Below are positions 1-9,380 of a stretch of 64,000 nucleotides of DNA, piece by piece; position 1 is the stretch's first letter; every line of letters begins with the position of its first letter. The stretch is taken from positions 186,001-250,000 of the forward strand of contig CABJAB010000006.1 of NCBI GenBank assembly GCA_902363445.1, written 5' to 3'. The notes under the pieces are model-generated. The model had not been told where the DNA came from. It did no database searches and was given only the letters and a program-made list of their open reading frames with translations. The position numbers and the translations under genes were made by a program. The DNA is from Lachnospiraceae bacterium (GTDB lineage Bacteria; Bacillota; Clostridia; Lachnospirales; Lachnospiraceae).

Positions 1-871
1 TTTTGGAAGGCTTACGAACAAACGCTGTTTTTAACCCCGACAAGATTTCTGCCGCTTCCTCATAAGTCCGGGCAGACAGCAAGCCCATGACAATCTGTTC
101 GTCCGACCGGAACATATCCTCATAATAATACGGGCCTCCCGGTTCCAGGCAGGCCTCCCGCGCCGCCGTATAACGGGCGGCCAGTTCCTCCGCCTCCAGA
201 TGGATTTCATCCATGAGACACTCCATCCACCCCGCGGACCGGACAGCTTCCGCGGAGCCGGCCTCCAGCTGATCCTTCCACTGTTTCAGCTGTCTGTCCG
301 GATTCGGATAAGCAGACGCAAACTGATACAGCTTCTCGATATATTCCGGTATCCCTCCGTCTCCCTTCCCCTCGGCATAGCTTTCCACGAACTGAAAGAA
401 TTCCGGAGCGGCTTCCTCATACTTCCTCTCCAGCAGGACCTTCATGACATCCTCGCGGAGCAGCTTCAGTTCTCCTTCATCCCCGATTCGAAAATCCGGG
501 TCCAGGTCCAGGCTGCTGAAATAATTACGCACCACATAAAGACAGAAGCTGTCAATGGTCATGATCTTGGCATGGGGAAGCAGGTCCTCCTGGCGTTTCA
601 GGTTCCGGTCATCCGGTTCTTCTTCCAGCCGGCCGGAAAGCCGCCTTGCGATACGCTCCTTCATCTGGCCCGCCGCGGCATTGGTAAAGGTCACCACCAG
701 CAGCCTGTCTATATCCACAGGATGATCCTCATCGGTGATCATGGACAGGATCCTCTCCACCAGCACCGCGGTCTTTCCGCTGCCCGCCGCGGCCGCCACC
801 AGAATGTTGCGGTCCCGCAGCCCGATTATCTGTTTCTGCTCATTTGTCCATTCCACAGCCAACTGAATCAC
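1..871 (-). CDS. addA: AddA, helicase-nuclease subunit (N-terminal part, runs off the window)
   Basis: This is the UvrD-like helicase and nuclease subunit of the AddAB double-strand-break resection complex, which acts with RecA in recombinational repair. Only the first ~290 codons are visible. The start reads WTNEQKQII followed by a Walker A motif (AAAAGSGKTAVLVERI) and the downstream helicase motif VVTFTNAAAGQMKERI. The chosen start is GTG at 871, whose GTGA overlaps the addB stop by 4 bases; a second in-frame GTG lies at 856, nearer the usual family start. The overlap implies translational coupling with addB. The C-terminal nuclease domain is outside the window. Confidence 0.93.
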   Translation of the reverse strand, partial: MIQLAVEWTNEQKQIIGLRDRNILVAAAAGSGKTAVLVERILSMITDEDHPVDIDRLLVVTFTNAAAGQMKERIARRLSGRLEEEPDDRNLKRQEDLLPHAKIMTIDSFCLYVVRNYFSSLDLDPDFRIGDEGELKLLREDVMKVLLERKYEEAAPEFFQFVESYAEGKGDGGIPEYIEKLYQFASAYPNPDRQLKQWKDQLEAGSAEAVRSAGWMECLMDEIHLEAEELAARYTAAREACLEPGGPYYYEDMFRSDEQIVMGLLSARTYEEAAEILSGLKTAFVRKPSK

Positions 872-3800
872 CTGCCCTTCCCGCCGCTTTCGTCCTTCTC
901 GGCCATTTCTTTCCAGATTTCCTCCGGCTTCCGTTCTGCCAGCCGTTTATAATCATAGCCCGCCGTCTTTTTGTCAAAACCGCAGACAGACCGGAAATCA
1001 CAATAATCGCATCCCGTCCTGTCCCGGCGTTTATAAGGCGCCGCAGAAACATCTCCTCCGGCGATGGCAGTTCCGAACTCCTTCATTCTGCCGCTTACAA
1101 AGTTCCTCAAATGAAAGAACTGCTCCTTCGAGGCGGCCGCGGACTTCCCCTTCACCAGGCTTCCGTCCTTCATGACCGCCGGGATCCATTTGGACGTTCC
1201 ATTTTCTCCGCCCTCCTGCTGGAACAGGGAGACGACCTGTTCGTCGCCATTGAAAAGCCCCTTGGGACGCAGTGCTTCCAGAACCGCGTCCTCCGGACTC
1301 GCCCCCGCGGATTCCCGCTCCAGCACCGGATCCTGGATCTGATAGTAAAACATGCCCGCCGGGACGATTTCCTTTCCCGGACGCTTTTCCTGCTCCCGTC
1401 TCATCACCGCGTCCAGATAGACGACCAGCTGCAGCTGCAGGCCATGGTATACGGCATTCAGATCAAAATCCGTGCCGCCGGATTTGTAGTCCACGATCTT
1501 CACATAGACATGCTCTTCGTCTTCAAACAGATCGATCCTGTCAATCTTTCCCTTCAGCTGCATACTCCCGCCTTCTGAAAGAGTGATCCTCATGGCCGAA
1601 TTTTCCCCCGGCGCAAAGCTCAGCTCAAAAGCGGCCGGTTCAAAGCTTCCCGCAGCCAGCTGCTCTCCCAAAGCCCATATCGTCTTTTCCGTGATCTTCT
1701 TCATCCGATCGTACAGATAATGATTTCTGGAAGAGCTTTTCAGAATGTCGCTCCCCAGGGAATCGGCCGCCTCTTCCATCGCCGCTTCCACCAGCTCATG
1801 CCGTTCTCCGTCGTCAGCAGATGCGATGGAGACACCTCTTTCCTCCGCTTTCTTGAAGCACAGCTCAACGGCACGGTGAAACACGTTGCCCATGTCCAGG
1901 GCTGCAAACTCAAATTCCTTCCGCTTCACCAGATTCAGCCCATATGTCAGGAACTGGGCGTACGCGCAGACCGCATACGTCTCCAGCCTGGTCACGCTTC
2001 CATACAGGGGCTCTCCATAAAGCACCCTGGCCACAGCTCTGGATATCCGGTCTCCTCCATAAGTATAAAAGGCGGCATCCGCCATCCGCTTCAGCAGATG
2101 CCGGTTCTCTTCCTCCGCGTACAGACAGTCATACAGAGCGGCCCAGGTCTTCGATGTCTTCCCATTCCGATATTCCTCCATCCCTTCCGCCAGCATCTTC
2201 ATGGCCAAAGACGGGGTGAGGATATAGGAGGGATCCCTCTCCGTCCCTGTCTCTGCCTCCAGCTCCGGAAACACCCTGCAGAGAAAGGCGATATATGACG
2301 AAGGGCTCTTACCCCCGCCCGCTTCATCCGCGGCCGCATAGGAGATATAAAGCTTCCTTGACGGTTTTGTCACCGTGAGATAGAAATAAAATTTATCCAT
2401 CAAACTGCTCTCACGCCTTGTGGGAGTGAGTTCCACATAAGCCTTCAGCTCCTCCCGGTCCAGCTCCGACAACAGCCCGCCCGACTTTCCGGGCGACGGT
2501 ACATTTCCGTCATTCACTCCGATAAAAAACAGCGCCTTGATATCTTTCAGTCTGCTCCGCTCCACATCTCCCACCAGGACTCTGTCGATGGCCGCCGGAA
2601 TCACGCCCACCCGTATTTCTCTGCAGCCGGCGTCCAGCACATCATTATACGTCCTGACAGAGAGGACCTCATCTCCCAGCAGACCGACGATTCGGTCAAA
2701 CAATCCCAAAAGCAGTTCATAGGCCTGTTCATACTCCTTTGCGAGGCTGTATTCCCCCGCCTCCTCAAACGCCTCCGCCATCTGCCTCAGAGCAGACTCC
2801 GCTTCCTGTCCTTCCATCCATAAAAACAACGCCTCTGTCATCTGGCGGACAGACGCTCCTTTTTGCTTAAACGCTTCCCGGAGGGTGAGAAGGGGACCGG
2901 CCACAGCTTCTCTGGCCCGGTTTAGCGCCTCCAGATTCACATGCTCGCCGCCCCGGTATATCCTCTCCCATGGACCGCTCCATCGTTTATGCCCACGGAT
3001 TCCAAGGGCCAGTACATAATTCTCCATTTCGTACAGGACGTCTTCCTCCACCGGAAGAAACCCGCATTTAAGATAACGGAAAACACTTTCATAGGAAAAG
3101 TCTTTCTCCACGATCTCCAGGGCCGCCCGCATATATTCCACCAAAGGGTTGGTGAGCAGGCTTCTTTTATCATCCAGAAAGCAGGGAATTCCCGCTTCTT
3201 TCATGGCCTGCTCTAAAATCGGCCTATAGCCTGCCATATCCCCGCAGACTACGGCGACATCCCGGTAGCGGAACCCTTCCTCCCTCACCAGGACCGATAT
3301 CCTCTGCGCCATCGTCCGCGCCTCTTCCACCGGCGTTTTCGCTCTGGACAAAATGATATCCTCCGGAACGCCCTTCCACACGCGGCAGGGATAGCGGAGA
3401 ATCTGCTCCGACAGGAACATGAGCTCTTCCGATTCCCGGAATCTTTGGGGCTGTCTTTTTTCCATGAGAACATCCTCGTCCCGTCCGGCGCGGAGCTCTT
3501 CTGCCATACGGCTGAGGGTCCCGATGGTCTTTCGGCTCAGAGAAAAGATATCGTGATTTTTCTTTTCCCCATAGGGATCCGCATCCACATCTATCGTCAC
3601 AGCCACCATGACCCTCCGCCCCTGGCGGAGAAGGAGAGCCAGCACCTCATACTGCGCGGGAGTAAAGCCCGTAAAGCCGTCCAGAGCTATCACACTGTCC
3701 CTCACTTTTTCCGAACGGGGAAGCACCCGGCACAGCGCCGCCAGCAGTTCCTCGGCCGTTATGGTCCCCTCTTCCATGGAAGCGCGGAACGCGCCGAACA

Positions 3801-4284
3801 GCACCTGCAGATCTTCCAGCTTTCTGTGCAGAAGAGGCTTGTTTTCTGTACTCGCAGTCAGTCTTTTCAGCTCTTCTTCTCCTATCCGGTACTGACCAAA
3901 CTCGGACATCACAGATTTCAACTGATCGATGAATCCTGCTCTGTCCAGGTGTCCCCGATAGACTTCCAGCTCCTTCTCCACTCCGGCGCACGCTTTCCGG
4001 AGCACCATGCTTTTTCCCATATCGTCCAGCACGGCGTGAGGCACGCAGGAAAGCTCCTCGAAGACCCGGTAGGCCAGGCGCTCAAAACTCAAAATGTCTA
4101 TATTAAAGATGCTGTGCCCCGGATGGATGTCCACCAGTTCTTTCTGGGTCTCCATCGTGAACTGCTCCGGCACGATGGCAAGGAACCGCCTCTCCGGATG
4201 CGCTGACGCCTCTTTCACAAGAGCGTGATTCATATAGTAAGATTTTCCGGTGCCCGCTCCCCCCAAAATAAACTGAAGTGACAT
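868..4284 (-). CDS. addB: AddB, deoxyribonuclease subunit of AddAB
   Basis: AddB partners AddA in end resection and Chi recognition. The 1138-residue protein opens with a Walker A-like GGAGTGKS at residues 8-15. It carries the RecB-family nuclease motif DYKSGG near residue 932. It has the four cysteines expected of the AddB iron-sulfur clamp: one near residue 773 (AVCAYAQF) and a C-terminal CDYCDFRSVC cluster around 1092-1101. Length matches Bacillus AddB (about 1160). It lies 43 bases after the alarmone synthetase gene and overlaps addA by 4 bases, so the three genes probably form one operon. The start is ATG at 4284. Confidence 0.96.
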   Translation of the reverse strand: MSLQFILGGAGTGKSYYMNHALVKEASAHPERRFLAIVPEQFTMETQKELVDIHPGHSIFNIDILSFERLAYRVFEELSCVPHAVLDDMGKSMVLRKACAGVEKELEVYRGHLDRAGFIDQLKSVMSEFGQYRIGEEELKRLTASTENKPLLHRKLEDLQVLFGAFRASMEEGTITAEELLAALCRVLPRSEKVRDSVIALDGFTGFTPAQYEVLALLLRQGRRVMVAVTIDVDADPYGEKKNHDIFSLSRKTIGTLSRMAEELRAGRDEDVLMEKRQPQRFRESEELMFLSEQILRYPCRVWKGVPEDIILSRAKTPVEEARTMAQRISVLVREEGFRYRDVAVVCGDMAGYRPILEQAMKEAGIPCFLDDKRSLLTNPLVEYMRAALEIVEKDFSYESVFRYLKCGFLPVEEDVLYEMENYVLALGIRGHKRWSGPWERIYRGGEHVNLEALNRAREAVAGPLLTLREAFKQKGASVRQMTEALFLWMEGQEAESALRQMAEAFEEAGEYSLAKEYEQAYELLLGLFDRIVGLLGDEVLSVRTYNDVLDAGCREIRVGVIPAAIDRVLVGDVERSRLKDIKALFFIGVNDGNVPSPGKSGGLLSELDREELKAYVELTPTRRESSLMDKFYFYLTVTKPSRKLYISYAAADEAGGGKSPSSYIAFLCRVFPELEAETGTERDPSYILTPSLAMKMLAEGMEEYRNGKTSKTWAALYDCLYAEEENRHLLKRMADAAFYTYGGDRISRAVARVLYGEPLYGSVTRLETYAVCAYAQFLTYGLNLVKRKEFEFAALDMGNVFHRAVELCFKKAEERGVSIASADDGERHELVEAAMEEAADSLGSDILKSSSRNHYLYDRMKKITEKTIWALGEQLAAGSFEPAAFELSFAPGENSAMRITLSEGGSMQLKGKIDRIDLFEDEEHVYVKIVDYKSGGTDFDLNAVYHGLQLQLVVYLDAVMRREQEKRPGKEIVPAGMFYYQIQDPVLERESAGASPEDAVLEALRPKGLFNGDEQVVSLFQQEGGENGTSKWIPAVMKDGSLVKGKSAAASKEQFFHLRNFVSGRMKEFGTAIAGGDVSAAPYKRRDRTGCDYCDFRSVCGFDKKTAGYDYKRLAERKPEEIWKEMAEKDESGGKGR

Positions 4285-4327
4285 ATCATCCCTCTTTCTG
4301 AAGCCTCAGACGTATCCCCGGCATCCG

Positions 4328-5062
4328 TCATGACAAATCGTTGAACTCTCCGATCATCCGCTTGATCTCCTGCATCTTCCTGTCCGTATCCGAGATGGTA
4401 TCGGCACATTCCAGCAGCCTCCCGCTGATCTCTTCGTGTCCTTCCACGTCCTCGATATCCTTTTTATACCGCAGCTGGTGCTCCAGGCTGGCCCAAAAGT
4501 CCATGGCAATGGTCCGTATCTGGATCTCGACCTTCATCGGTGTCTTTCCTCTGGAAAAGAATACCGGGATTTCCACGATCATATGGTAGCTTCTGTAGCC
4601 GTTTGCTTTCGGTTCCTTAATGTAGTCCTTCACTTGAAGGACTGTGATGTCGTCCTGGTTCGCCAGGAGGGCGGCGACCATATAAATATCGTCTATGAAC
4701 GCGCAGACCACCCTCACGCCCGCCACGTCATGAAGCCCCTTCAGGATATTTTCCGGAGTCAGCTCCAGGCCGTACTTTTTAAGCTTCCGGAAAATACTGA
4801 TCGGCTTTTTCACTCTGGTCTGAATGGAAGAAATCGGATTTCTCTTATACCGGACGGAAAATTCATCGTCCAGCACCTCCAGCTTCGTCCGCACTTCACG
4901 GATCGCGCATTTGTACATCATCATCAGATTGGCGAACTCCTTGCTGTCCCGGAAGAATTTTTCGGGGGCGGCTCCCTTCGGAAACTCATCTTCACCCCAT
5001 TCCCGCTCTTCCCATTCGAGCTCTATATTGACTGATTCCTGTATTTTTTCCTGTTCCTTCAA
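4328..5062 (-). CDS. relQ: Small alarmone synthetase, RelQ/YjbM type
   Basis: This GTP pyrophosphokinase makes (p)ppGpp but has no hydrolase, TGS or ACT domain, so it is a stand-alone synthetase (244 aa; the family is about 210-240). RelA/SpoT synthetase motifs are visible in order: RVKKPISIFRKL, DVAGVRVVCAFIDD, KEPKANGYRSYHM and VEIQIRTIAMDFWASLEHQL. The start is TTG at 5062, preceded by AAAGGA; no ATG lies near this end of the frame. It is first in the probable operon relQ-addB-addA. In Bacillus and Enterococcus such enzymes respond to cell-envelope stress and are allosterically activated by pppGpp; that is family knowledge, not visible here. Confidence 0.93.
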   Translation of the reverse strand: MKEQEKIQESVNIELEWEEREWGEDEFPKGAAPEKFFRDSKEFANLMMMYKCAIREVRTKLEVLDDEFSVRYKRNPISSIQTRVKKPISIFRKLKKYGLELTPENILKGLHDVAGVRVVCAFIDDIYMVAALLANQDDITVLQVKDYIKEPKANGYRSYHMIVEIPVFFSRGKTPMKVEIQIRTIAMDFWASLEHQLRYKKDIEDVEGHEEISGRLLECADTISDTDRKMQEIKRMIGEFNDLS

Positions 5063-5211
5063 AATATGTTCCTTTCCAAATCCCTTATCTGTTTTCCTCT
5101 GTATTGTTTCGCTGAGTGATACCTATTATACCATTTCCCTCTTTTCGGTACAACTGTCATATTCCAGTCCGCCTCCTCATATCCTGTACAAAGGAAATCG
5201 AGGAGCCGTCT

Positions 5212-5652
5212 ATGAGTTCCAAAACAAAAATAGTTGTATTACGCACAAAAGAGCTGATCTACACGGGTATTTTCGTTGCCCTGGGCATCCTTCTCATCAT
5301 TCTTCTGGTCTGTATGTTCGCGCCGAAAAATAAGACAACGGAGACGAACGCCACCGTTTCTCAATATACTCCCGGCGTCTACACCTCATCTTTGTCACTG
5401 AACAACCAGGCTATTGATGTGGAGGTAGTGGTGGACTCTGATCAGATCAAATCCGTCCGTTTCGTGAACCTGGAGGATTCCGTGGCCACCATGTACCCTC
5501 TGATGGCTCCGGCCATGGAAAACCTGGCAGAGCAGGTAGTCGCGAACCAGGGAGTGACCGGCCTTTCCTATGACCAGAGTTCTCAGTACACCTCTATGGC
5601 GCTCACAGAGGCCATAAGCTCCGCTCTGCAGAAAGCCGTACCAAAAAAGTAG
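5212..5652 (+). CDS. Small membrane-anchored protein with an FMN-binding-like fold region
   Basis: A 146-residue protein. It has a short basic N-terminus, one hydrophobic segment at about residues 16-37 and a C-terminal extracytoplasmic part. The pattern GVYTSSLSLNNQAIDVEVVV..IKSVRFVNL recalls the FMN_bind family, but the threonine-containing flavinylation motif is not evident. The start ATG at 5212 follows GAGGAG; an upstream in-frame start at 5116 lacks a ribosome binding site and would add residues unlike the rest. It stands alone between divergent relQ and a strong terminator. The function is unknown; the family assignment is tentative. Confidence 0.75.
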   Translation: MSSKTKIVVLRTKELIYTGIFVALGILLIILLVCMFAPKNKTTETNATVSQYTPGVYTSSLSLNNQAIDVEVVVDSDQIKSVRFVNLEDSVATMYPLMAPAMENLAEQVVANQGVTGLSYDQSSQYTSMALTEAISSALQKAVPKK

Positions 5653-5687
5653 GCTTTCCGGCAATACATAAGCATCTCTATGAAATG

Positions 5688-5721
5688 AAACGGCGGCAGG
5701 AGTCCTCTCCTGCCGCCGTTT
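5688..5721. terminator. Bidirectional rho-independent terminator
   Basis: A 13-14 bp perfect stem (arms 5688-5701 and 5708-5721) with a 6-base loop, flanked by A/T-rich sequence. It sits between the converging small membrane protein gene (+) and the FAH-family gene (-) and can serve both. Confidence 0.9.
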
Positions 5722-5756
5722 GTATTGTCAGCCCGCCGCCCTCAGCAGCTCTGCCA

Positions 5757-6641
5757 TTATTTCACCACATTCCTGATCGTGCCGATGCCCTCAATGGTGC
5801 AGGCGATCTCATCTCCCGCCTTTAAGAATTTGGGCGGGTCAAAGCCCATTCCCACTCCTGCCGGCGTCCCAGTCGCGATGATCGTGCCCGCTTTCAAAGT
5901 GATCCCCTGAGACAGCTCATGGATGATATGGGGAATATCAAAGATCAAAAGCTCCGTATTGCTGTCCTGGCGAAGCTCTCCGTTGACCCTGGACTGGATG
6001 CCCAGCTTCGGAGGAAACGAGAGCTCATCCGCCGTGACGATCCAAGGGCCCATGGGCGTGAAGCCATCCAGGCCTTTTCCGAAATACCACTGCTTATGCC
6101 GCGTCTGGATTTCCCTGGCGCTGACATCATTGATGACTGTGTAACCCAATACATATCCGGCCGCGTCCTTTTCCTCTACTTTTTTTGCGTCCTTTCCTAT
6201 GATAAGGGCCAGCTCCGCTTCATAGTCCAGACGTTCCACGATATCAAAATGACCTTCAATCTCTCCATAAGGCTTCACAGCTTCTCCGATCCGCTTGGAA
6301 AAATATACGGCAAATGGCCGTTCCCCGCCAAAAGCCTCCTTTTTATAACGGGCCGACTCTTCCGCATGGGCCATATAATTAATCCCCAGGCAGATCATAT
6401 CCTGCTTCGGGACCGGGATCGGCGCCAAAAGCTCCACTTGTTCAAACGGTATCCCCGCCTCTGTGCCGGCCTCCGCCGCTTTCTGAAGGCCGCAAAGCCC
6501 TTCGCCTGACAGACCGTCGATGAGCTCATTCATCGTATCAAAAGCAAATCCGAGGTCTTTCACCGGATATACATAGTTCCCGCAGGGGGATACCACCCCC
6601 ACCGCTTCCTTTTCTTTATATCGGTATGTCACCAGCTTCAT
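5757..6641 (-). CDS. Fumarylacetoacetate hydrolase (FAH) family protein
   Basis: A 294-residue C-C bond hydrolase or decarboxylase of the FAH/acylpyruvase/HpcE superfamily. The metal-binding pattern is present: DYEAELALIIGKDAK (E-x-E type acidic residues) and the VINDVSAREIQ block. The C-terminal ATGTPAGVGMGFDPPKFLK motif is characteristic. The natural substrate cannot be read from sequence; acylpyruvates, oxaloacetate or 2-hydroxyhepta-2,4-dienedioate are known for relatives. The ATG at 6641 has AGGGAGG upstream. It starts 37 bases after the trpS stop, so the two are probably co-transcribed, and ends at the terminator at 5688-5721. Confidence 0.9.
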   Translation of the reverse strand: MKLVTYRYKEKEAVGVVSPCGNYVYPVKDLGFAFDTMNELIDGLSGEGLCGLQKAAEAGTEAGIPFEQVELLAPIPVPKQDMICLGINYMAHAEESARYKKEAFGGERPFAVYFSKRIGEAVKPYGEIEGHFDIVERLDYEAELALIIGKDAKKVEEKDAAGYVLGYTVINDVSAREIQTRHKQWYFGKGLDGFTPMGPWIVTADELSFPPKLGIQSRVNGELRQDSNTELLIFDIPHIIHELSQGITLKAGTIIATGTPAGVGMGFDPPKFLKAGDEIACTIEGIGTIRNVVK

Positions 6642-6678
6642 ATCTCAGCCCTCCCTATACTCTAATAATTATGTTCTC

Positions 6679-7686
6679 TCAGTTTCGTATTCTGTCCGGA
6701 AATCCAATCTTCCTTTGCACCTTGCGAAGCGTCTTATTGGCATAATAAGCGGCTTTTTCGGCATTTTCTTTAATAATCCCGTCTATATACGCTTTATCGG
6801 CCGTCAGTCTGGCCTGCTCCTCCTGAAGGGGCATGAGGATCGCCGCAACGGCTTCTCCCACGGCAGGCTTAAATTCTCCATAGCCCTTTCCGTCAAATTC
6901 CTTCATCACCTCATCCGGCGTCTTTCCCGTACATGCACAGTAAATGTCGATCAGATTCTTCAACCCCGGCTGTTCGTCGGTATAGCGGATGATGCCCACA
7001 GAATCCGTGACGGCCCTCTTGCATTTCCTCATAATGGTGTCTTTGTCGTCCATCAGATAGATGCTCCCATTGGGATTTTCATCAGACTTGGACATCTTCT
7101 TAGACGGCTCCTGGAGGCTCATGATCTTCGCCCCCACCTTGCCGATATACGCTTCCGGCAGAGTGAATACATCCCCGTAGGTACTGTTGAACCTCTGGGC
7201 AATGTCCCTTGTGATCTCCAGATGCTGCATCTGGTCAATACCCACCGGCACCAGATCCGCCTGGTACAGAAGGATATCTGCCGCCATCAGAACGGGATAC
7301 GTGAAAAGCCCGGCATTGATATTGTCCGCGTGCTTCGCAGCCTTATCCTTGAACTGGGTCATGCGGTTCAGTTCGCCCATATAGGTAAAGCAGTTGAGGA
7401 TCCAGGCCAGCTCCGCGTGGGCGGAAACATGGGACTGATAATAAATACAGTTTTTGACCGGATCAAGTCCCGCCGCGATATACAGGGTCAGTAGCGTCCT
7501 GGCCCGCTTCCTCAAAACGGCCGGGTCCTGGCGGACCGTTATGGAATGCATATCCACCACGCTGTAAAAGCAGTTATATTCATCACTGATGGTCACCCAG
7601 TTTTTCAGGGCCCCCAGATAATTTCCCAGTGTAAGGTTCCCCGTAGCCTGCATGCCGCTGAATAGGGTCTTCTTTCCGTCTAGCAT
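6679..7686 (-). CDS. trpS: Tryptophan-tRNA ligase
   Basis: A class I aminoacyl-tRNA synthetase (335 aa, normal length) that charges tRNA-Trp. The HIGH-equivalent is GNLTLGNYLGA near the N-terminus and the KMSKS loop is SKKMSKSDENPN at about residue 195. The chosen start is ATG at 7686 with AAGGAGG eight bases upstream; an extended frame to 7722 lacks a ribosome binding site and adds basic residues not seen in the family. The short upstream region shows no T-box leader. FAH-family gene follows on the same strand. Confidence 0.97.
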   Translation of the reverse strand: MLDGKKTLFSGMQATGNLTLGNYLGALKNWVTISDEYNCFYSVVDMHSITVRQDPAVLRKRARTLLTLYIAAGLDPVKNCIYYQSHVSAHAELAWILNCFTYMGELNRMTQFKDKAAKHADNINAGLFTYPVLMAADILLYQADLVPVGIDQMQHLEITRDIAQRFNSTYGDVFTLPEAYIGKVGAKIMSLQEPSKKMSKSDENPNGSIYLMDDKDTIMRKCKRAVTDSVGIIRYTDEQPGLKNLIDIYCACTGKTPDEVMKEFDGKGYGEFKPAVGEAVAAILMPLQEEQARLTADKAYIDGIIKENAEKAAYYANKTLRKVQRKIGFPDRIRN

Positions 7687-7806
7687 CTGTTTCTTCCTCC
7701 TTGTGCGGATAATCTCGTTCATTCCCGGCTGAATCGCTCTTAAATCCGGGCATTCTAGGTTTTAGTGTAACACCCGCTCCGGCCCCTGTCAACAGACGGT
7801 TTTCTC

Positions 7807-7835
7807 TTGCTCTTCTGCCTCTGTTCCGTTATACT
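7807..7835 (+). promoter_or_regulatory. Likely sigma-A promoter of luxS
   Basis: TTGCTC (7807-7812) and TATACT (7830-7835) are separated by 17 bases and lie just ahead of the luxS ribosome binding site. Five of six -10 bases fit consensus. Confidence 0.65.
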
Positions 7836-7871
7836 GGTGACATTGATATGCAAAAGGAAAAGGAGACAATT

Positions 7872-8351
7872 ATGGAGAAAATCGCCAGCTTCACCGTAAA
7901 TCATCTGGCCCTGCTGCCGGGCCTTTATGTATCCAGAAAAGACCATGTGGGAGGAGAAGTCATCACTACCTTCGATATCCGGATGACCCGGCCCAATCAT
8001 GAGCCGGTCATGAACACCGCCGAGCTGCACACCATCGAACATCTGGGAGCCACATTCCTGCGGAACCATCCTGTATACGGAAGCAAGACGGTCTATTTCG
8101 GCCCCATGGGCTGCCGTACCGGCTGCTATCTCCTGCTCGCGGGGGATTATGAGTCCAGAGACATCGTGCCTCTGATGACAGAAATGTTCACCTTCATCCG
8201 AGATTTCAGCAGTGAAGTCCCCGGCGCCAGAGCCAGAGACTGCGGCAACTATATGGACATGAACCTGCCGATGGCCAACTATCTGGCCGGCCGGTACCTG
8301 AAAGAGGTCCTCACAAATATCGGAGAAGAACGGCTCAACTATCCAGAATGA
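7872..8351 (+). CDS. luxS: S-ribosylhomocysteine lyase (autoinducer-2 synthase)
   Basis: LuxS cleaves S-ribosylhomocysteine to homocysteine and DPD, the AI-2 precursor, as part of the activated methyl cycle. The 159-residue protein has the metal ligands His53 and His57 in ELHTIEHLGAT, the catalytic cysteine at about 81 in GPMGCRTGCY, and the third ligand Cys124 in RDCGNYMDMN. ATG at 7872 is preferred over 7848 because AAAAGGAG precedes it and homologues begin here. It is monocistronic, with no pfs/mtnN beside it. Confidence 0.97.
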   Translation: MEKIASFTVNHLALLPGLYVSRKDHVGGEVITTFDIRMTRPNHEPVMNTAELHTIEHLGATFLRNHPVYGSKTVYFGPMGCRTGCYLLLAGDYESRDIVPLMTEMFTFIRDFSSEVPGARARDCGNYMDMNLPMANYLAGRYLKEVLTNIGEERLNYPE

Positions 8352-8392
8352 CCGCTCCTATGTATGGTGCGGCAAAAAGGGAAAAAAAACCA

Positions 8393-8423
8393 TTGACTCT
8401 CACGCATGGTGATAGTGTACAGT
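8393..8423 (+). promoter_or_regulatory. MerR-type promoter and operator of the downstream regulator
   Basis: TTGACT (8393-8398) and TACAGT (8418-8423) are 19 bases apart, the long spacer typical of MerR-activated promoters. The spacer carries a near-perfect dyad, CTCTCAC (8397-8403) against GTGATAG (8409-8415), where a MerR dimer would bind and twist the DNA. Its position directly before the MerR gene indicates autoregulation. Confidence 0.8.
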
Positions 8424-8446
8424 ATAAATCAAGGAGGTGATCGGAT

Positions 8447-9319
8447 ATGATGACAGTAAAACAAGTTTCTTCACTCACCGGTATCAGTGTACGGACCCTT
8501 CAATTCTACGACGAGATCGGCCTGTTCAGGCCGACGGAGGTGACCGCCGCGGGATACCGCTTATATGACGACGCCGCACTGGAAACTCTGCAGCAGATAC
8601 TGTTTTTTAAGGAACTGGATTTCACTTTAAAGGAAATCAAGGCGATCATGGAGAACCCCCAGTTTGACAAAGCCGCGGCATTTGAAAAGCAGAGAGAACT
8701 GATTCTCATAAAGCGAGACCGGCTGAACGCTCTGTTAAAGTTATTGGATAAGCTTGTGAAAGGAGAACGATGTATGGAATTTAAAGATTTTGACATGAAC
8801 GATTATTTCCGCGCTCTGAATGAGTTCAGAATGACCCATGCGGATGAGATCAAGGAACGTCTGGGGAGCATGGAGGCTTTCGACAAGATGATCTCCGAAT
8901 TAAACGGAAATGAAGAAGAAACAGCAGATATGGCGGTAAAAGAGTATGGCAGCCTGGAAAATTTCACAAACGCCATGAAAAAGAATTTTCAGGAATATTT
9001 ATCCCACGGCCCTTCTGTTTCCCAACCGGAGGTTCCCGGTCTCATTGAAAAAACAGAAGAGCTCACCAAAAAGCTCACGGCTGACTTAAGCAGGAACACC
9101 GCCTCCCCCGAGGTCCAGAAAGCTGTCCGGGAATTGATTTCTTTTACCGATGACTGCAACGGAACCATGGACATGGGAGAAAACCATTGGCGCTTCATGG
9201 CTGAGCTGTATCTGACGAACCCCGCTTTCATCGAGACCACCGACAAAAAATACGGAATCGGCGCGTCAGAATTCATCGGGCGCGCAATACAGGCCTATCT
9301 GAAAAAAACGAACCTTTAA
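8447..9319 (+). CDS. MerR-family regulator with TipAS antibiotic-recognition domain
   Basis: A 290-residue activator. The N-terminal MerR winged helix (TVKQVSSLTGISVRTLQFYD, then GYRLYDD) is followed by a dimerization helix and a C-terminal TipAS-type domain from about residue 120. In TipA that domain captures thiopeptides and other cyclic drugs and triggers transcription; the ligand here is unknown. Two ATGs are adjacent at 8447 and 8450 behind AAGGAGGTGA. It is transcribed from its own 19-bp-spacer promoter. A paralogue of similar build lies at 46771-47619. Confidence 0.92.
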   Translation: MMTVKQVSSLTGISVRTLQFYDEIGLFRPTEVTAAGYRLYDDAALETLQQILFFKELDFTLKEIKAIMENPQFDKAAAFEKQRELILIKRDRLNALLKLLDKLVKGERCMEFKDFDMNDYFRALNEFRMTHADEIKERLGSMEAFDKMISELNGNEEETADMAVKEYGSLENFTNAMKKNFQEYLSHGPSVSQPEVPGLIEKTEELTKKLTADLSRNTASPEVQKAVRELISFTDDCNGTMDMGENHWRFMAELYLTNPAFIETTDKKYGIGASEFIGRAIQAYLKKTNL

Positions 9320-9332
9320 TCGGACAGAATAA

Positions 9333-9362
9333 GCGGCCCGTGCACATAATACAGCGGGCCGC
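9333..9362 (+). terminator. Rho-independent terminator of the MerR gene
   Basis: Stem GCGGCCCG (9333-9340) with CGGGCCGC (9355-9362), 14-base loop, followed within a few bases by a T-rich run (TATTTTTATTT). Confidence 0.75.
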
Positions 9363-9380
9363 CGTCTATTTTTATTTGAT

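Noticed and set aside
7687..7850. T-box or other leader RNA upstream of trpS
   Set aside because: Only about 160 bases separate trpS from luxS, and no T-box consensus or tRNA-binding specifier structure is visible.
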